From Betaproteobacteria bacterium SG8_40 (GTDB lineage Bacteria; Pseudomonadota; Gammaproteobacteria; Burkholderiales; Eutrophovitaceae), in assembly GCA_001304425.1 (NCBI GenBank), contig LJTS01000019.1, positions 1-15,229 of the forward strand: DNA of 15,229 nucleotides, given 5' to 3'. Positions 1-6,157 of the stretch are shown here, in pieces. A program made the position numbers and the translations under genes. The notes under the pieces were generated by a model. It searched no databases. It was not told the origin of the DNA and saw only the letters and a list, made by a program, of their open reading frames with translations. Numbering within the stretch: position 1 is the stretch's first letter; the number at the start of each line of letters is the position of its first letter.

Positions 1-584
1 CTCGATGCCATCAGGACGCCGACTTTCGCGAACGCGGCGCGAGCGGCGTCGCCCGCCTGTTCGACGGCTTTCTTCATGTAGCGCAGATATGCTCCGCCGT
101 GGCGCGCCTCATCCTTTGAAATAACCTCATATATATGGCGTATCACCGGTTCGGTATGCCACTGTGCTGCACAGCGGTACCAGTGGTTGAGGCGAATCTC
201 GCCGCAGAAATGCAGCATCAGGGTTTCGAGCGGAGGAGCGGAGTCGAACTCGAAGCGAACCGCGTGTAATTCTTCCTCGGTCGGCAGCAGCTCCGGGCGG
301 AAGCGGCGCAGATACTCCATCAGCACCAGCGAGTGCTTCTGCTCCTCGTAGAACCAGACTGACATAAAAGCGCAAAAATCGCTGTCATCGCGATTGTCCC
401 GCAGGAACATCTCGGTCGCGGGCAGGGCAGCCCATTCCGTGATTGCGTTCATCTTGATCGTCAGCGCCTGTTCGTCGGACAGTTTGTCGCCCTGGAAGTC
501 AGGCCATGGAATGTCGGCGTCGAGATTCCACCGCAACGCCTCGAATTGTCTGAACAACTCCGGATAAAGCATGTCTGTTTTCAT
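1..584 (-). CDS. Ferritin-like / acyl-ACP-desaturase-like di-iron protein, C-terminus cut by window edge
   Basis: The reading frame is open from an ATG at 584 to the left edge: 194 whole codons with no stop. The protein is mostly helical and acidic. It has two ExxH motifs, E81-Q-K-H84 in EEQKH and E159-A-R-H162 in DEARH. E50 and E129 lie at plausible spacing to complete the six-ligand di-iron site of the soluble desaturase/ferritin superfamily (pattern E, ExxH, E, ExxH). Members of that superfamily are oxidases, desaturases, N-oxygenases or iron stores, and the substrate here is unknown. There is no signal peptide, so it is presumably cytosolic. It is read in the same direction as the upstream regulator gene but separated from it by an intrinsic terminator, so it probably has its own promoter. 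No Shine-Dalgarno sequence precedes the ATG, and a TAAAAT box sits only 8 bp upstream, suggesting a leaderless mRNA. The family call is fairly sure; the reaction is not. Confidence 0.82.
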   Translation of the reverse strand, partial: MKTDMLYPELFRQFEALRWNLDADIPWPDFQGDKLSDEQALTIKMNAITEWAALPATEMFLRDNRDDSDFCAFMSVWFYEEQKHSLVLMEYLRRFRPELLPTEEELHAVRFEFDSAPPLETLMLHFCGEIRLNHWYRCAAQWHTEPVIRHIYEVISKDEARHGGAYLRYMKKAVEQAGDAARAAFAKVGVLMAS

Positions 585-592
585 AGAAGTGA

Positions 593-598
593 ATTTTA
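593..598 (-). promoter_or_regulatory. Candidate -10 box of the di-iron protein gene (leaderless start)
   Basis: On the minus strand this reads TAAAAT (5 of 6 matches to TATAAT) and ends 8 bp before the ATG at 584. Transcription would start at or within a few bases of the start codon. No convincing -35 box is found 17 bp upstream. A second possibility further upstream is TTGTCA, a 16-bp spacer, then GATGAT, which would give a leader of ordinary length but still no ribosome-binding site. Confidence 0.35.
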
Positions 599-605
599 CC
601 GTTTT

Positions 606-620
606 GCGATGCATCATCGC
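606..620. promoter_or_regulatory. 15-bp perfect inverted repeat upstream of the di-iron gene
   Basis: The arms GCGATG and CATCGC are separated by CAT. The repeat lies 22 bp upstream of the di-iron gene start, just upstream of its candidate -10 box. No U-tract follows it in either direction, so it is not a terminator. It could be an operator or chance symmetry. The sequence differs from the inverted repeats near 1628 and 1691, so it is not another copy of the presumed LitR site. Confidence 0.3.
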
Positions 621-641
621 ATGTGACCCGGCTGTGACAAC

Positions 642-667
642 AAAAACGGACCGGGATTCCATCCCGG
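642..667 (-). terminator. Rho-independent terminator after litR
   Basis: On the minus strand a perfect 7-bp GC-rich stem (CCGGGAT / ATCCCGG at 651-657 and 661-667, 3-nt loop) is followed after TCCG by a run of five T (646-642), then GTTG. It lies 29 bp past the stop codon of the regulator gene. This is the expected layout of an intrinsic terminator and separates the regulator from the di-iron gene. Confidence 0.8.
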
Positions 668-695
668 CGCGGGCCTGCTGGCTTGAATGCCTTAT

Positions 696-1619
696 TCAGT
701 AACGGGCATGGTCGGCCCGCCATTTTTTCGCAACTTCGCACATCTTTTCCAGATTGGCAATGAGTTGGATGTCGTCGAGGCGACGCCGGATGCGCGCCAC
801 GCCTGCGCCTCCAGCGCACAGGAGTACGCTACCGGGAAGCATCGCTCGCAGTTCCCTGAGGGCCTCGACCGCTTTGGACTCCGGATACGCGCCGCTAAAC
901 GACAGGGCTACGATATTTGCCCGGTGTGCCTCGGCTGCATGCACGATTTCCGTCACCGGGGTCTCCGTTCCAAGCGGAATGCAGTGCGCGTTCTCCGCCG
1001 CGAGCATGGCCTCGACCATCAACAAGCCAAGACTGTGCGGCTCGTTGGGCAGTGATGTCAGCAGGACGCGCGGCGCATTACCCTGGGATTGCAGCGCCGT
1101 GATCGAGTTGCGGATCAGGCCCTGCATCAACTCGGTATAGAGGTGTTCTTCGAAAATGGCGATTTCACCGCGCATCCAGGCCTCGCCAACTGCCTCGTTC
1201 AGTGGCGCGACGGTATCGACAATGAACCGCTGCAAACCGTGCCGTACCATGGCTTGGGACAGTTGCCGCCGCAGTTCCCGGGACTGATGCGACCTGAGCA
1301 GACGCAGATACAGTTCAATGTCCTGGCGCGGGGCAACCTCGGCAGCCGGTCTCGCGGCTAGTTTGGCGAGTTGTTCCTCGTCGAGCCGCATGATCTTGCC
1401 GGGGCGATGGCCTCGATCAAGCAAGCGCTTGATTATCTGGAGTTTCGCAACTTGCTCCGGCGTGTAGGCGCGGTCCCCGTTCTGGTCGCGCAGCGGGCGC
1501 GGAAAATCATAACGGCGCTCCCAAATGCGCAGAGTGTCCTTCGACAAGCCTGTATCGCGCTCTACCGCGCTGATATTGAGCAGGATCATTTCAGGATGCT
1601 GGTCCGTATTGACAGTCAT
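696..1619 (-). CDS. litR: LitR/CarH-type MerR-family regulator with adenosylcobalamin-binding light-sensing domain
   Basis: 307 aa. An N-terminal MerR winged helix-turn-helix (about residues 12-80, with the typical stretch DTLRIWERRYDFPRP at 28-42) is followed by the helical and Rossmann parts of a B12-binding domain. The diagnostic residues are complete: Wx9EH (W148, E158, H159), which caps adenosylcobalamin, and ExHxxG (E193, H195, G198), where the His is the lower axial cobalt ligand. In this family the dark tetramer with adenosyl-B12 binds operators and represses. Light breaks the Co-C bond and the tetramer falls apart. I chose the ATG at 1619. A TTG at 1640 would add 7 residues and overlap the putative operator, and an ATG at 1589 would lie close to the DNA-binding domain. 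None of these has a strong Shine-Dalgarno sequence. The gene is divergent from the long operon that starts at 1645 and shares its control region, so it probably represses that operon and itself. Confidence 0.92.
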   Translation of the reverse strand: MTVNTDQHPEMILLNISAVERDTGLSKDTLRIWERRYDFPRPLRDQNGDRAYTPEQVAKLQIIKRLLDRGHRPGKIMRLDEEQLAKLAARPAAEVAPRQDIELYLRLLRSHQSRELRRQLSQAMVRHGLQRFIVDTVAPLNEAVGEAWMRGEIAIFEEHLYTELMQGLIRNSITALQSQGNAPRVLLTSLPNEPHSLGLLMVEAMLAAENAHCIPLGTETPVTEIVHAAEAHRANIVALSFSGAYPESKAVEALRELRAMLPGSVLLCAGGAGVARIRRRLDDIQLIANLEKMCEVAKKWRADHARY

Positions 1620-1627
1620 AGTCCATA

Positions 1628-1640
1628 TTGTCCTAGACAA
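1628..1640. promoter_or_regulatory. Putative LitR operator 1
   Basis: TTGTCCTAGACAA is a near-perfect 13-bp inverted repeat (TTGTC / GACAA arms around CTA). It lies immediately upstream of the -35 box at 1645 and also immediately upstream of the litR coding region. Its reverse complement matches the site at 1691-1703 at 12 of 13 positions. The assignment to LitR rests on position and repetition, not on a known consensus. Confidence 0.6.
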
Positions 1641-1644
1641 ACAG

Positions 1645-1673
1645 TTGACGTTTTGTGATATGAGGGCTATCTT
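1645..1673 (+). promoter_or_regulatory. Sigma70-type promoter of the light/lipid operon
   Basis: TTGACG (1645-1650, 5 of 6) and TATCTT (1668-1673, 4 of 6) are spaced by 17 bp, giving a start near 1680. It is bracketed by two copies of a 13-bp inverted repeat at 1628-1640 and 1691-1703, a layout that would let a tetrameric repressor occlude or loop the promoter. No other convincing promoter is seen among the tightly packed plus-strand genes downstream. Confidence 0.6.
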
Positions 1674-1690
1674 ATCAATAAATCGTCGTT

Positions 1691-1703
1691 TTGACTAGGA
1701 CAA
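1691..1703. promoter_or_regulatory. Putative LitR operator 2
   Basis: TTGACTAGGACAA matches the reverse complement of operator 1 at 12 of 13 positions. Its centre (1697) is 63 bp from that of operator 1 (1634), about six helical turns, so both sites face the same side of the DNA. It lies downstream of the predicted transcription start. Its AGGAC part also overlaps the probable ribosome-binding site of the ORF that starts at 1707. Confidence 0.55.
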
Positions 1704-1706
1704 ACT

Positions 1707-2141
1707 ATGAATACCTTATTGATCGCGCTTCTATATATTGCGCCGCAGCCGGGCATTGCGCCGCAGCTGGGCCTTGACTGTGGTCCCGTTGCGTCCCGGC
1801 CGGGGCAATTCGTCCCCCTTGGTCTGAACGATTCCCCTTCCGCCCTTGCCCGGCCGCGCCTGGCGGCAAGCAGGCAGTTCAGCCGCGCGCCTGATTTGGC
1901 AGAAGGACCGGCAGCGCAGGGCGCTGCAATAGACGCGGAACTCCTGTTCTACCTCGATTCACATGTCCAGGCTGTAAGCGATACCGGTCCGGCGAGCCTG
2001 AACCCCTGGGTGCAACTGCATCCTGTCGGCGCTTTGGGGGGCGCTCCCGACATCGAGGCGCCGGCGGTCAATTCCGGCGAGCGGTCGGACGGAAATTTCG
2101 GCAATGGACGTCTTTCCGGGGCCGGTCATGCCTGTTCCTGA
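1707..2141 (+). CDS. Hypothetical small protein, first ORF of the operon (uncertain)
   Basis: 144 aa, not recognised. The start is supported by AGGA ending 6 nt before the ATG. The frame then runs 435 nt without a stop directly downstream of the operon promoter. The N-terminus has a short hydrophobic run (LLIALLYIA), too short for a confident signal peptide. An 18-nt near-perfect tandem repeat gives the peptide repeat IAPQPG-IAPQLG. The rest is rich in Ala, Gly, Pro and Ser with no motif I know. In a 60% GC genome a frame of this length can occur by chance, and a 75-codon frame overlaps it on the other strand. If it is not a gene, the stretch 1681-2251 is a long leader in which I see no riboswitch signature, and only a 12-bp palindrome near its end. 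Confidence 0.4.
   Translation: MNTLLIALLYIAPQPGIAPQLGLDCGPVASRPGQFVPLGLNDSPSALARPRLAASRQFSRAPDLAEGPAAQGAAIDAELLFYLDSHVQAVSDTGPASLNPWVQLHPVGALGGAPDIEAPAVNSGERSDGNFGNGRLSGAGHACS
1737..1772 (+). repeat. Two tandem 18-bp units
   Basis: Units 1737-1754 and 1755-1772 are identical except for one C/T difference (1749 versus 1767). They are in frame with the ORF starting at 1707 and encode IAPQPG and IAPQLG. Confidence 0.85.
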
Positions 2142-2164
2142 ACGCGCTTCAGATTCCATGCGCT

Positions 2165-2176
2165 GTACGAGCGTAC
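2165..2176. promoter_or_regulatory. 12-bp palindrome upstream of the flavoprotein gene
   Basis: GTACG-AG-CGTAC forms perfect 5-bp arms in the 110-bp gap between the small ORF and the flavoprotein gene. Related TGTAC-type half-sites are described for some CarH/PplR-like regulators, but this sequence differs from the paired repeats at 1628 and 1691. It may be fortuitous. Confidence 0.2.
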
Positions 2177-2251
2177 TCGCTGGCAAGAAAACGCTTTTGA
2201 AGCGGCCGGCTGCGGACTGCGCGTTGGCCCAATCGGCGTCCGGTGGCAGAA

Positions 2252-3562
2252 ATGACCAGTGACAAAAGAATTGCCGTCATCGGGGCCGGGATTTCGGGCC
2301 TGTCCGCAGCTTGGCTGCTGTCGAAGCGGCACCGGGTAACGCTTTTCGAAGCGAATGACTACCTGGGAGGGCACACCAATACCGTTGACGCGACCGTGAA
2401 CGGTGTTACTGCTCCGGTAGATACCGGATTTCTCGTGTTCAACGATCGTACTTATCCCAACCTGGTGGCGATGTTCGAGCATCTGGGTGTGCCGCATTCC
2501 GATAGCGAGATGTCTTTCAGCGTTCGCGTGGATGAGGAAAAGCTGGAGTGGGCGGGAAGCAATCTGGCAACTGTGTTTGCGCAGAAGCGAAACCTGGTGA
2601 ATCTCGAGTTCTGGCGGATGTTGAAAGAAATCCTGCGCTTCAATCGAGAAACCACACAGGCGCTGCTGAGTGGCGTTGGATGCGATGGTTCGCTGGGGGA
2701 TTTTCTGGACCGTCGTGGTTTCGGGCGCGCATTCCAGGAGTGGTACCTGTTGCCGATGAGCGGCGCGATCTGGTCGTGCCCCACACGGCAAATGCTCGAA
2801 TACCCGGCAGAGACATTCTTTCGCTTTTGCCACAACCACGGTTTGCTGAGTATTTCGAACCGCCCTGTATGGAAGACGGTACGAGGCGGCGGGCGCGAGT
2901 ATGTGCGCAGACTCGCTTCCGGCATCGACGACGTGCGCCTCGCCGCGCCAGTTGCTTCGGTGACACGCACACCCGACGGCGTGCGTGTTTCGGCGCAGCG
3001 GGGCGGAACCGAAGACTTCGCGCAGATCGTGTTTGCCTGCCATAGTGACCAGACGCTGAAAATGCTCAGTGATGCCTCTCCGGCGGAACGAGCGGTTCTG
3101 GCGCGCGTCGGATACCAGAAAAACCACGCGGTACTGCACACAGACACTTCGCTTCTGCCGCGTTCTCCCGAAGCCTGGGCTGCGTGGAACTACGTCGCCG
3201 GGAGCAGCGGCCCGGATGGCCGTCCGGTCAGCGTGAGTTATCTTCTCAACCGGCTGCAGCCGCTCCCGTTCATGCAGCCGGTCCTGGTGACGCTTAACCC
3301 GATTCACGAGCCGCGCGCAGATTCAGTGATCCGCCGCTTTGAATACGCGCATCCGGTTTTCGATGCCGCTGCGATCGATGCGCAGCGCGCGTTACCACAG
3401 GTTCAGGGGGTTAACAGAACGTGGTTCTGCGGGGCCTGGACCGGCTACGGTTTTCACGAAGACGGACTGCGCTCGGCGTTGAAGGTGGTAAATGCGATGG
3501 GTGTAAGCGCGCCCTGGCAGGGCACGCAGGAGATGGAATCCGAGTTCAGGGGAGCTGCGTGA
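2252..3562 (+). CDS. FAD-dependent amine-oxidase-like oxidoreductase (COG2907 type)
   Basis: 436 aa from the ATG at 2252; a GTG at 2243 would add three residues. An N-terminal dinucleotide-binding fold is clear: GAGISG at 11-16, the ribose-binding acidic residue E33, and the second FAD motif GGHTNTV at 39-45. The C-terminal FAD-contact segment has the family-typical WFCGAWTGYGFHEDGLRS. There is no signal peptide or clear membrane span. This family almost always sits beside DUF1365 and Cfa-like genes, and plant cyclopropane fatty acid synthases carry a related N-terminal FAD oxidase domain, so it very probably acts on acyl chains of unsaturated or methylated lipids. A flavin desaturase (UfaD) is reported in alphaproteobacterial furan fatty acid synthesis and is a possible functional match, though I cannot confirm orthology. 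The stop overlaps the next start as GTGA, implying translational coupling. Confidence 0.9.
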   Translation: MTSDKRIAVIGAGISGLSAAWLLSKRHRVTLFEANDYLGGHTNTVDATVNGVTAPVDTGFLVFNDRTYPNLVAMFEHLGVPHSDSEMSFSVRVDEEKLEWAGSNLATVFAQKRNLVNLEFWRMLKEILRFNRETTQALLSGVGCDGSLGDFLDRRGFGRAFQEWYLLPMSGAIWSCPTRQMLEYPAETFFRFCHNHGLLSISNRPVWKTVRGGGREYVRRLASGIDDVRLAAPVASVTRTPDGVRVSAQRGGTEDFAQIVFACHSDQTLKMLSDASPAERAVLARVGYQKNHAVLHTDTSLLPRSPEAWAAWNYVAGSSGPDGRPVSVSYLLNRLQPLPFMQPVLVTLNPIHEPRADSVIRRFEYAHPVFDAAAIDAQRALPQVQGVNRTWFCGAWTGYGFHEDGLRSALKVVNAMGVSAPWQGTQEMESEFRGAA

Positions 3563-4317
3563 AACCGCAGATCTTCTTTGGCGGCGTCATGCATGCGCGT
3601 TTGCGGCCGCGACGCAACGTGTTTCGTTACCGCGTCTTCTTCATGCGCCTGCCATTGACGCAGGTCGACCGTATCCGCAAGCCTTTGTTCTCGGTCAATC
3701 GCTGGAACGTCTTCTCGTTTCATTTTTCCGATCACGGGGCGCGGGACGGATCAGCGCCGCTGGCCTGGATACGCCGGTTACTGGCACGCGAAGGCGTGAA
3801 AGCGGCCGATGGTGAGGTGGTGTTGCAGGCCTTTCCGAGGGTGCTTGGGTATGTCTTCAATCCAGTCAGCTTCTGGTTGTGCCACGACCGCAACGGTGGA
3901 CTGCGAGCGATTGTTTGCGAGGTCAACAACACCTTCGGTGAGCACCACAACTATTTGTTGACTCGTCCGGACGGCGCGGTGATCGGTGACGACGACATTC
4001 TCGACGCGCGCAAGGTCTTTCACGTATCGCCGTTTTGCGATGTTTCCGGGAAGTACGCTTTCCGCTTCAGATCGAGTGCTTCCGGCTGCGACGTAAAGAT
4101 CGACTATGACGATGGGGACGGGCGGTTGTTGCTGACCTCGATCTGGGGGCGCGCGTCGGCGTTCAGCCTCGGTGGTTTGCTTCGAGCCTTTGTGCTTTAC
4201 CCGTGGATGACGCTGGGCGTAATGGTCCGCATTCACTGGCAGGCATTCAAACTCTGGATTGGTGGTGTGCCCTTTGTGGCCAAGCCGCTTCCGCCAGAAC
4301 AGGAGACGACAAGATGA
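3559..4317 (+). CDS. DUF1365 family protein
   Basis: 252 aa. The GTG start at 3559 overlaps the preceding stop (GTGA) and has a purine-rich ribosome site (AGGGGAG) just upstream, so I prefer it to the in-frame TTG at 3421, which lies inside the previous gene. An ATG at 3589 is another option. Family hallmarks are the basic N-terminal segment (HARLRPRRNVFRYRVF), FNPVSFWLCHD near the middle, and VCEVNNTFGEHHNYL. A hydrophobic stretch (LLRAFVLYPWMTLGVMV) near the C-terminus could contact membrane. The biochemical role of DUF1365 is not settled. It co-occurs with the COG2907 flavoprotein and Cfa-like methylase as a three-gene module, pointing to lipid acyl-chain modification. The stop overlaps the next ATG (ATGA). 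Confidence 0.9.
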   Translation: MKPQIFFGGVMHARLRPRRNVFRYRVFFMRLPLTQVDRIRKPLFSVNRWNVFSFHFSDHGARDGSAPLAWIRRLLAREGVKAADGEVVLQAFPRVLGYVFNPVSFWLCHDRNGGLRAIVCEVNNTFGEHHNYLLTRPDGAVIGDDDILDARKVFHVSPFCDVSGKYAFRFRSSASGCDVKIDYDDGDGRLLLTSIWGRASAFSLGGLLRAFVLYPWMTLGVMVRIHWQAFKLWIGGVPFVAKPLPPEQETTR

Positions 4318-5531
4318 AGCCAGGGGAACTGTCGCTTGGTCACAGATTGCCGGCGATGCCGCGAGCCGGACGCGTTCTGTTTTCATTGCTTTCGCGGCTG
4401 CAATTCGGGCGTGTCGAATTGACCACTCCCGAGGGCGAGCGCCTTGTCTTCAATGGAGAGGCACCCGGGGCAGAAGCGTCGCTGCGCATCAACGATTGGG
4501 CGGTTTGCGCTGATATCCTCAAGGCTGGGGATATCGGCTTTGCCGAAGCATTCCTGTCGCGCCGGTGGGAAACTTCGGACCTGGCCGCGCTTCTTGAAGT
4601 CGCGGCGCGAAACCGCGCCGCCCTGGAGCGTGCCTTGCACGGCAAGTGGTGGGGCACGTTGCTGTATCGGTTACGCCATTTGATACGCAGCAACACCCGC
4701 GGAAACGCGCGCCGTAACATCCACGCGCACTACGATCTGGGAAATGAATTCTACCGGGCGTGGCTGGATGGGACGATGTCTTACTCATCTGCGATGTTCG
4801 AGGGTAAACCGGAGCGCGGCCTCGAACAGTCACAGCTTGCCAAGTATCGCAGAATCCTTGACCAGCTTGACGTCCAACCGGGCGATCGCATCCTCGAGAT
4901 CGGATGCGGATGGGGTGGTTTCGCCGAGGTCGCCGCGCGCGAGCGGGGTGCGTCGGTCCATGGCATCACGCTGTCGAACGAGCAACTCCGGTTTTGCCGC
5001 GAGCGATTCAATAGTGCCGGTATCGAACACCAGGTGTCGGCACAGCTTTGCGATTACCGCGACGTTAAGGGACAGTTCGATTTCGTCGTTTCCATCGAAA
5101 TGTTCGAAGCGGTTGGCGAGGCTTACTGGGCGGGCTACTTCGGCGTTGTCCGGGACAGGCTGCGCCAAGGAGGCCGTGCCCTGATACAGACCATCGTCAT
5201 TGCCGATGAACTGTTCGACAGTTATCGCCGCGGTACCGACTTCATTCAGCAGTACGTGTTCCCGGGAGGCATGTTGCCGTCATCGGCCGGGTTCGCCAGG
5301 CATGCGGCAGCGGCGGGTTTGAGCGTTAGCGATCGATATTTCTTCGGACTGGACTATGCGCAAACACTGCGTATTTGGCGCGAGCGCTACAACCAGGCCG
5401 CTCCGTCGCTGAAGCGGCTCGGGTTCGACGATCGCTTCGAGCGCTTGTGGAATTTTTATCTTGCCTACTGCGAAGCCGGTTTCCGCGCAGGCAGTATCGA
5501 TGTTGCACAAATGGAGTTGACCCATGACTAG
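4314..5531 (+). CDS. Cfa-like SAM-dependent fatty-acyl-phospholipid methyltransferase (atypical active site)
   Basis: 405 aa, from the ATG at 4314 that overlaps the DUF1365 stop (ATGA). A longer frame from 4203 would run inside the previous gene. Domains are an N-terminal helical lipid-binding part (about 1-125), then a SAM Rossmann domain with HYDLGN (139-144), ILEIGCGWGGF (193-203) and MFEAVG (263-268). Cfa enzymes transfer the SAM methyl group to cis double bonds of membrane phospholipid acyl chains at the inner membrane. Aligned from memory to E. coli Cfa, the bicarbonate-site residues Glu239, Ile268 and Tyr317 are kept as E265, I294 and Y314. Cys139 is S159 (in MSYSSAM) and His266 is Q292 (in ALIQTIV). 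This pattern suggests a paralogue making another product, such as a methyl-branched or methylated unsaturated chain (UfaM-like), rather than plain cyclopropanes. It overlaps the next gene by 8 bp. Confidence 0.9.
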   Translation: MKPGELSLGHRLPAMPRAGRVLFSLLSRLQFGRVELTTPEGERLVFNGEAPGAEASLRINDWAVCADILKAGDIGFAEAFLSRRWETSDLAALLEVAARNRAALERALHGKWWGTLLYRLRHLIRSNTRGNARRNIHAHYDLGNEFYRAWLDGTMSYSSAMFEGKPERGLEQSQLAKYRRILDQLDVQPGDRILEIGCGWGGFAEVAARERGASVHGITLSNEQLRFCRERFNSAGIEHQVSAQLCDYRDVKGQFDFVVSIEMFEAVGEAYWAGYFGVVRDRLRQGGRALIQTIVIADELFDSYRRGTDFIQQYVFPGGMLPSSAGFARHAAAAGLSVSDRYFFGLDYAQTLRIWRERYNQAAPSLKRLGFDDRFERLWNFYLAYCEAGFRAGSIDVAQMELTHD

Positions 5532-6045
5532 AGTGTTTCTCTTGCTGGCGCTGTTGGTTCCGCTGTATTCGCAGGCGATACCGCCCTTGCCTGAAGCCGT
5601 GATCGGAAAGTCGCCGGAATTGCGTCCGGTTGGAGAAGGGCGTCTGCGATGGCTGGGACTGCATATTTATGATGCCGCCCTGTGGACGCGCGACAACTCG
5701 GTGAGCGTGCGCAGCGAATTTGCTCTCGACATTCGTTATGCCCGCAACATCCCGGCCCATCGCCTGGTAAGCACCAGTTTGAAGGAAATGCAAAGACTGG
5801 GGTTTGATGACGACGCGCAGATCGAGCGGTGGTCACGCGAGATGGAGCGGGTTTTCCCCGACATCCGCAAAGGGGATCGGCTCACCGGGGTCAACCTTCC
5901 GGGTGTCGGTGCAGAGTTCTATCACAACGGGCGTTTTGCCGGTGTCGTTGCGGATGCCGGTTTCGCGAACGCGTTTTTTTCCATCTGGCTCGATCCGAGA
6001 ACGCGCGAACCCGGTTTGCGCGAATCACTCATCGGTCAGAACTGA
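5524..6045 (+). CDS. Exported chalcone isomerase-like domain protein
   Basis: 173 aa. An N-terminal signal peptide (hydrophobic core FLLLALLVPLY, likely cut after SQA at residue 18) places it in the periplasm. The rest matches the bacterial chalcone-isomerase-like fold (Chalcone_3 type), recognised by RLRWLGLHIYDAALW near the start, the segment LDIRYARNIPAHRLV, and GDRLTGVNLPGVGAEFYHNG followed by a FANAFFSIWLDP ending. Family members in bacteria generally have no proven isomerase activity, and several bind fatty acids. Binding or transfer of a modified acyl chain would fit its place in this operon; that is inference. The start overlaps the end of the Cfa-like gene by 8 bp and a GGAG lies upstream. 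The 112 bp after its stop hold no gene or clear signal. Confidence 0.85.
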   Translation: MTRVFLLLALLVPLYSQAIPPLPEAVIGKSPELRPVGEGRLRWLGLHIYDAALWTRDNSVSVRSEFALDIRYARNIPAHRLVSTSLKEMQRLGFDDDAQIERWSREMERVFPDIRKGDRLTGVNLPGVGAEFYHNGRFAGVVADAGFANAFFSIWLDPRTREPGLRESLIGQN

Positions 6046-6157
6046 GGCCGGCATCGCCGTCCGGGCAACGCATGAGAAACAGGTCCAAGCCGGTTAGCAG
6101 GCCATTCGCGACATTGCCCGTGTCTCGTTTCCGAATCGCATCGGCGAGTGGCCAATA

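Noticed and set aside
1681..2251. Possible cobalamin riboswitch in the operon leader, given the B12-dependent regulator
   Set aside because: I found no B12-box-like conserved core, and the only clear symmetric element is the small palindrome at 2165-2176.
2126..3307. 393-codon open frame on the minus strand
   Set aside because: It lies opposite the well-supported flavoprotein gene, has no recognisable domain and reflects codon bias of the sense gene.
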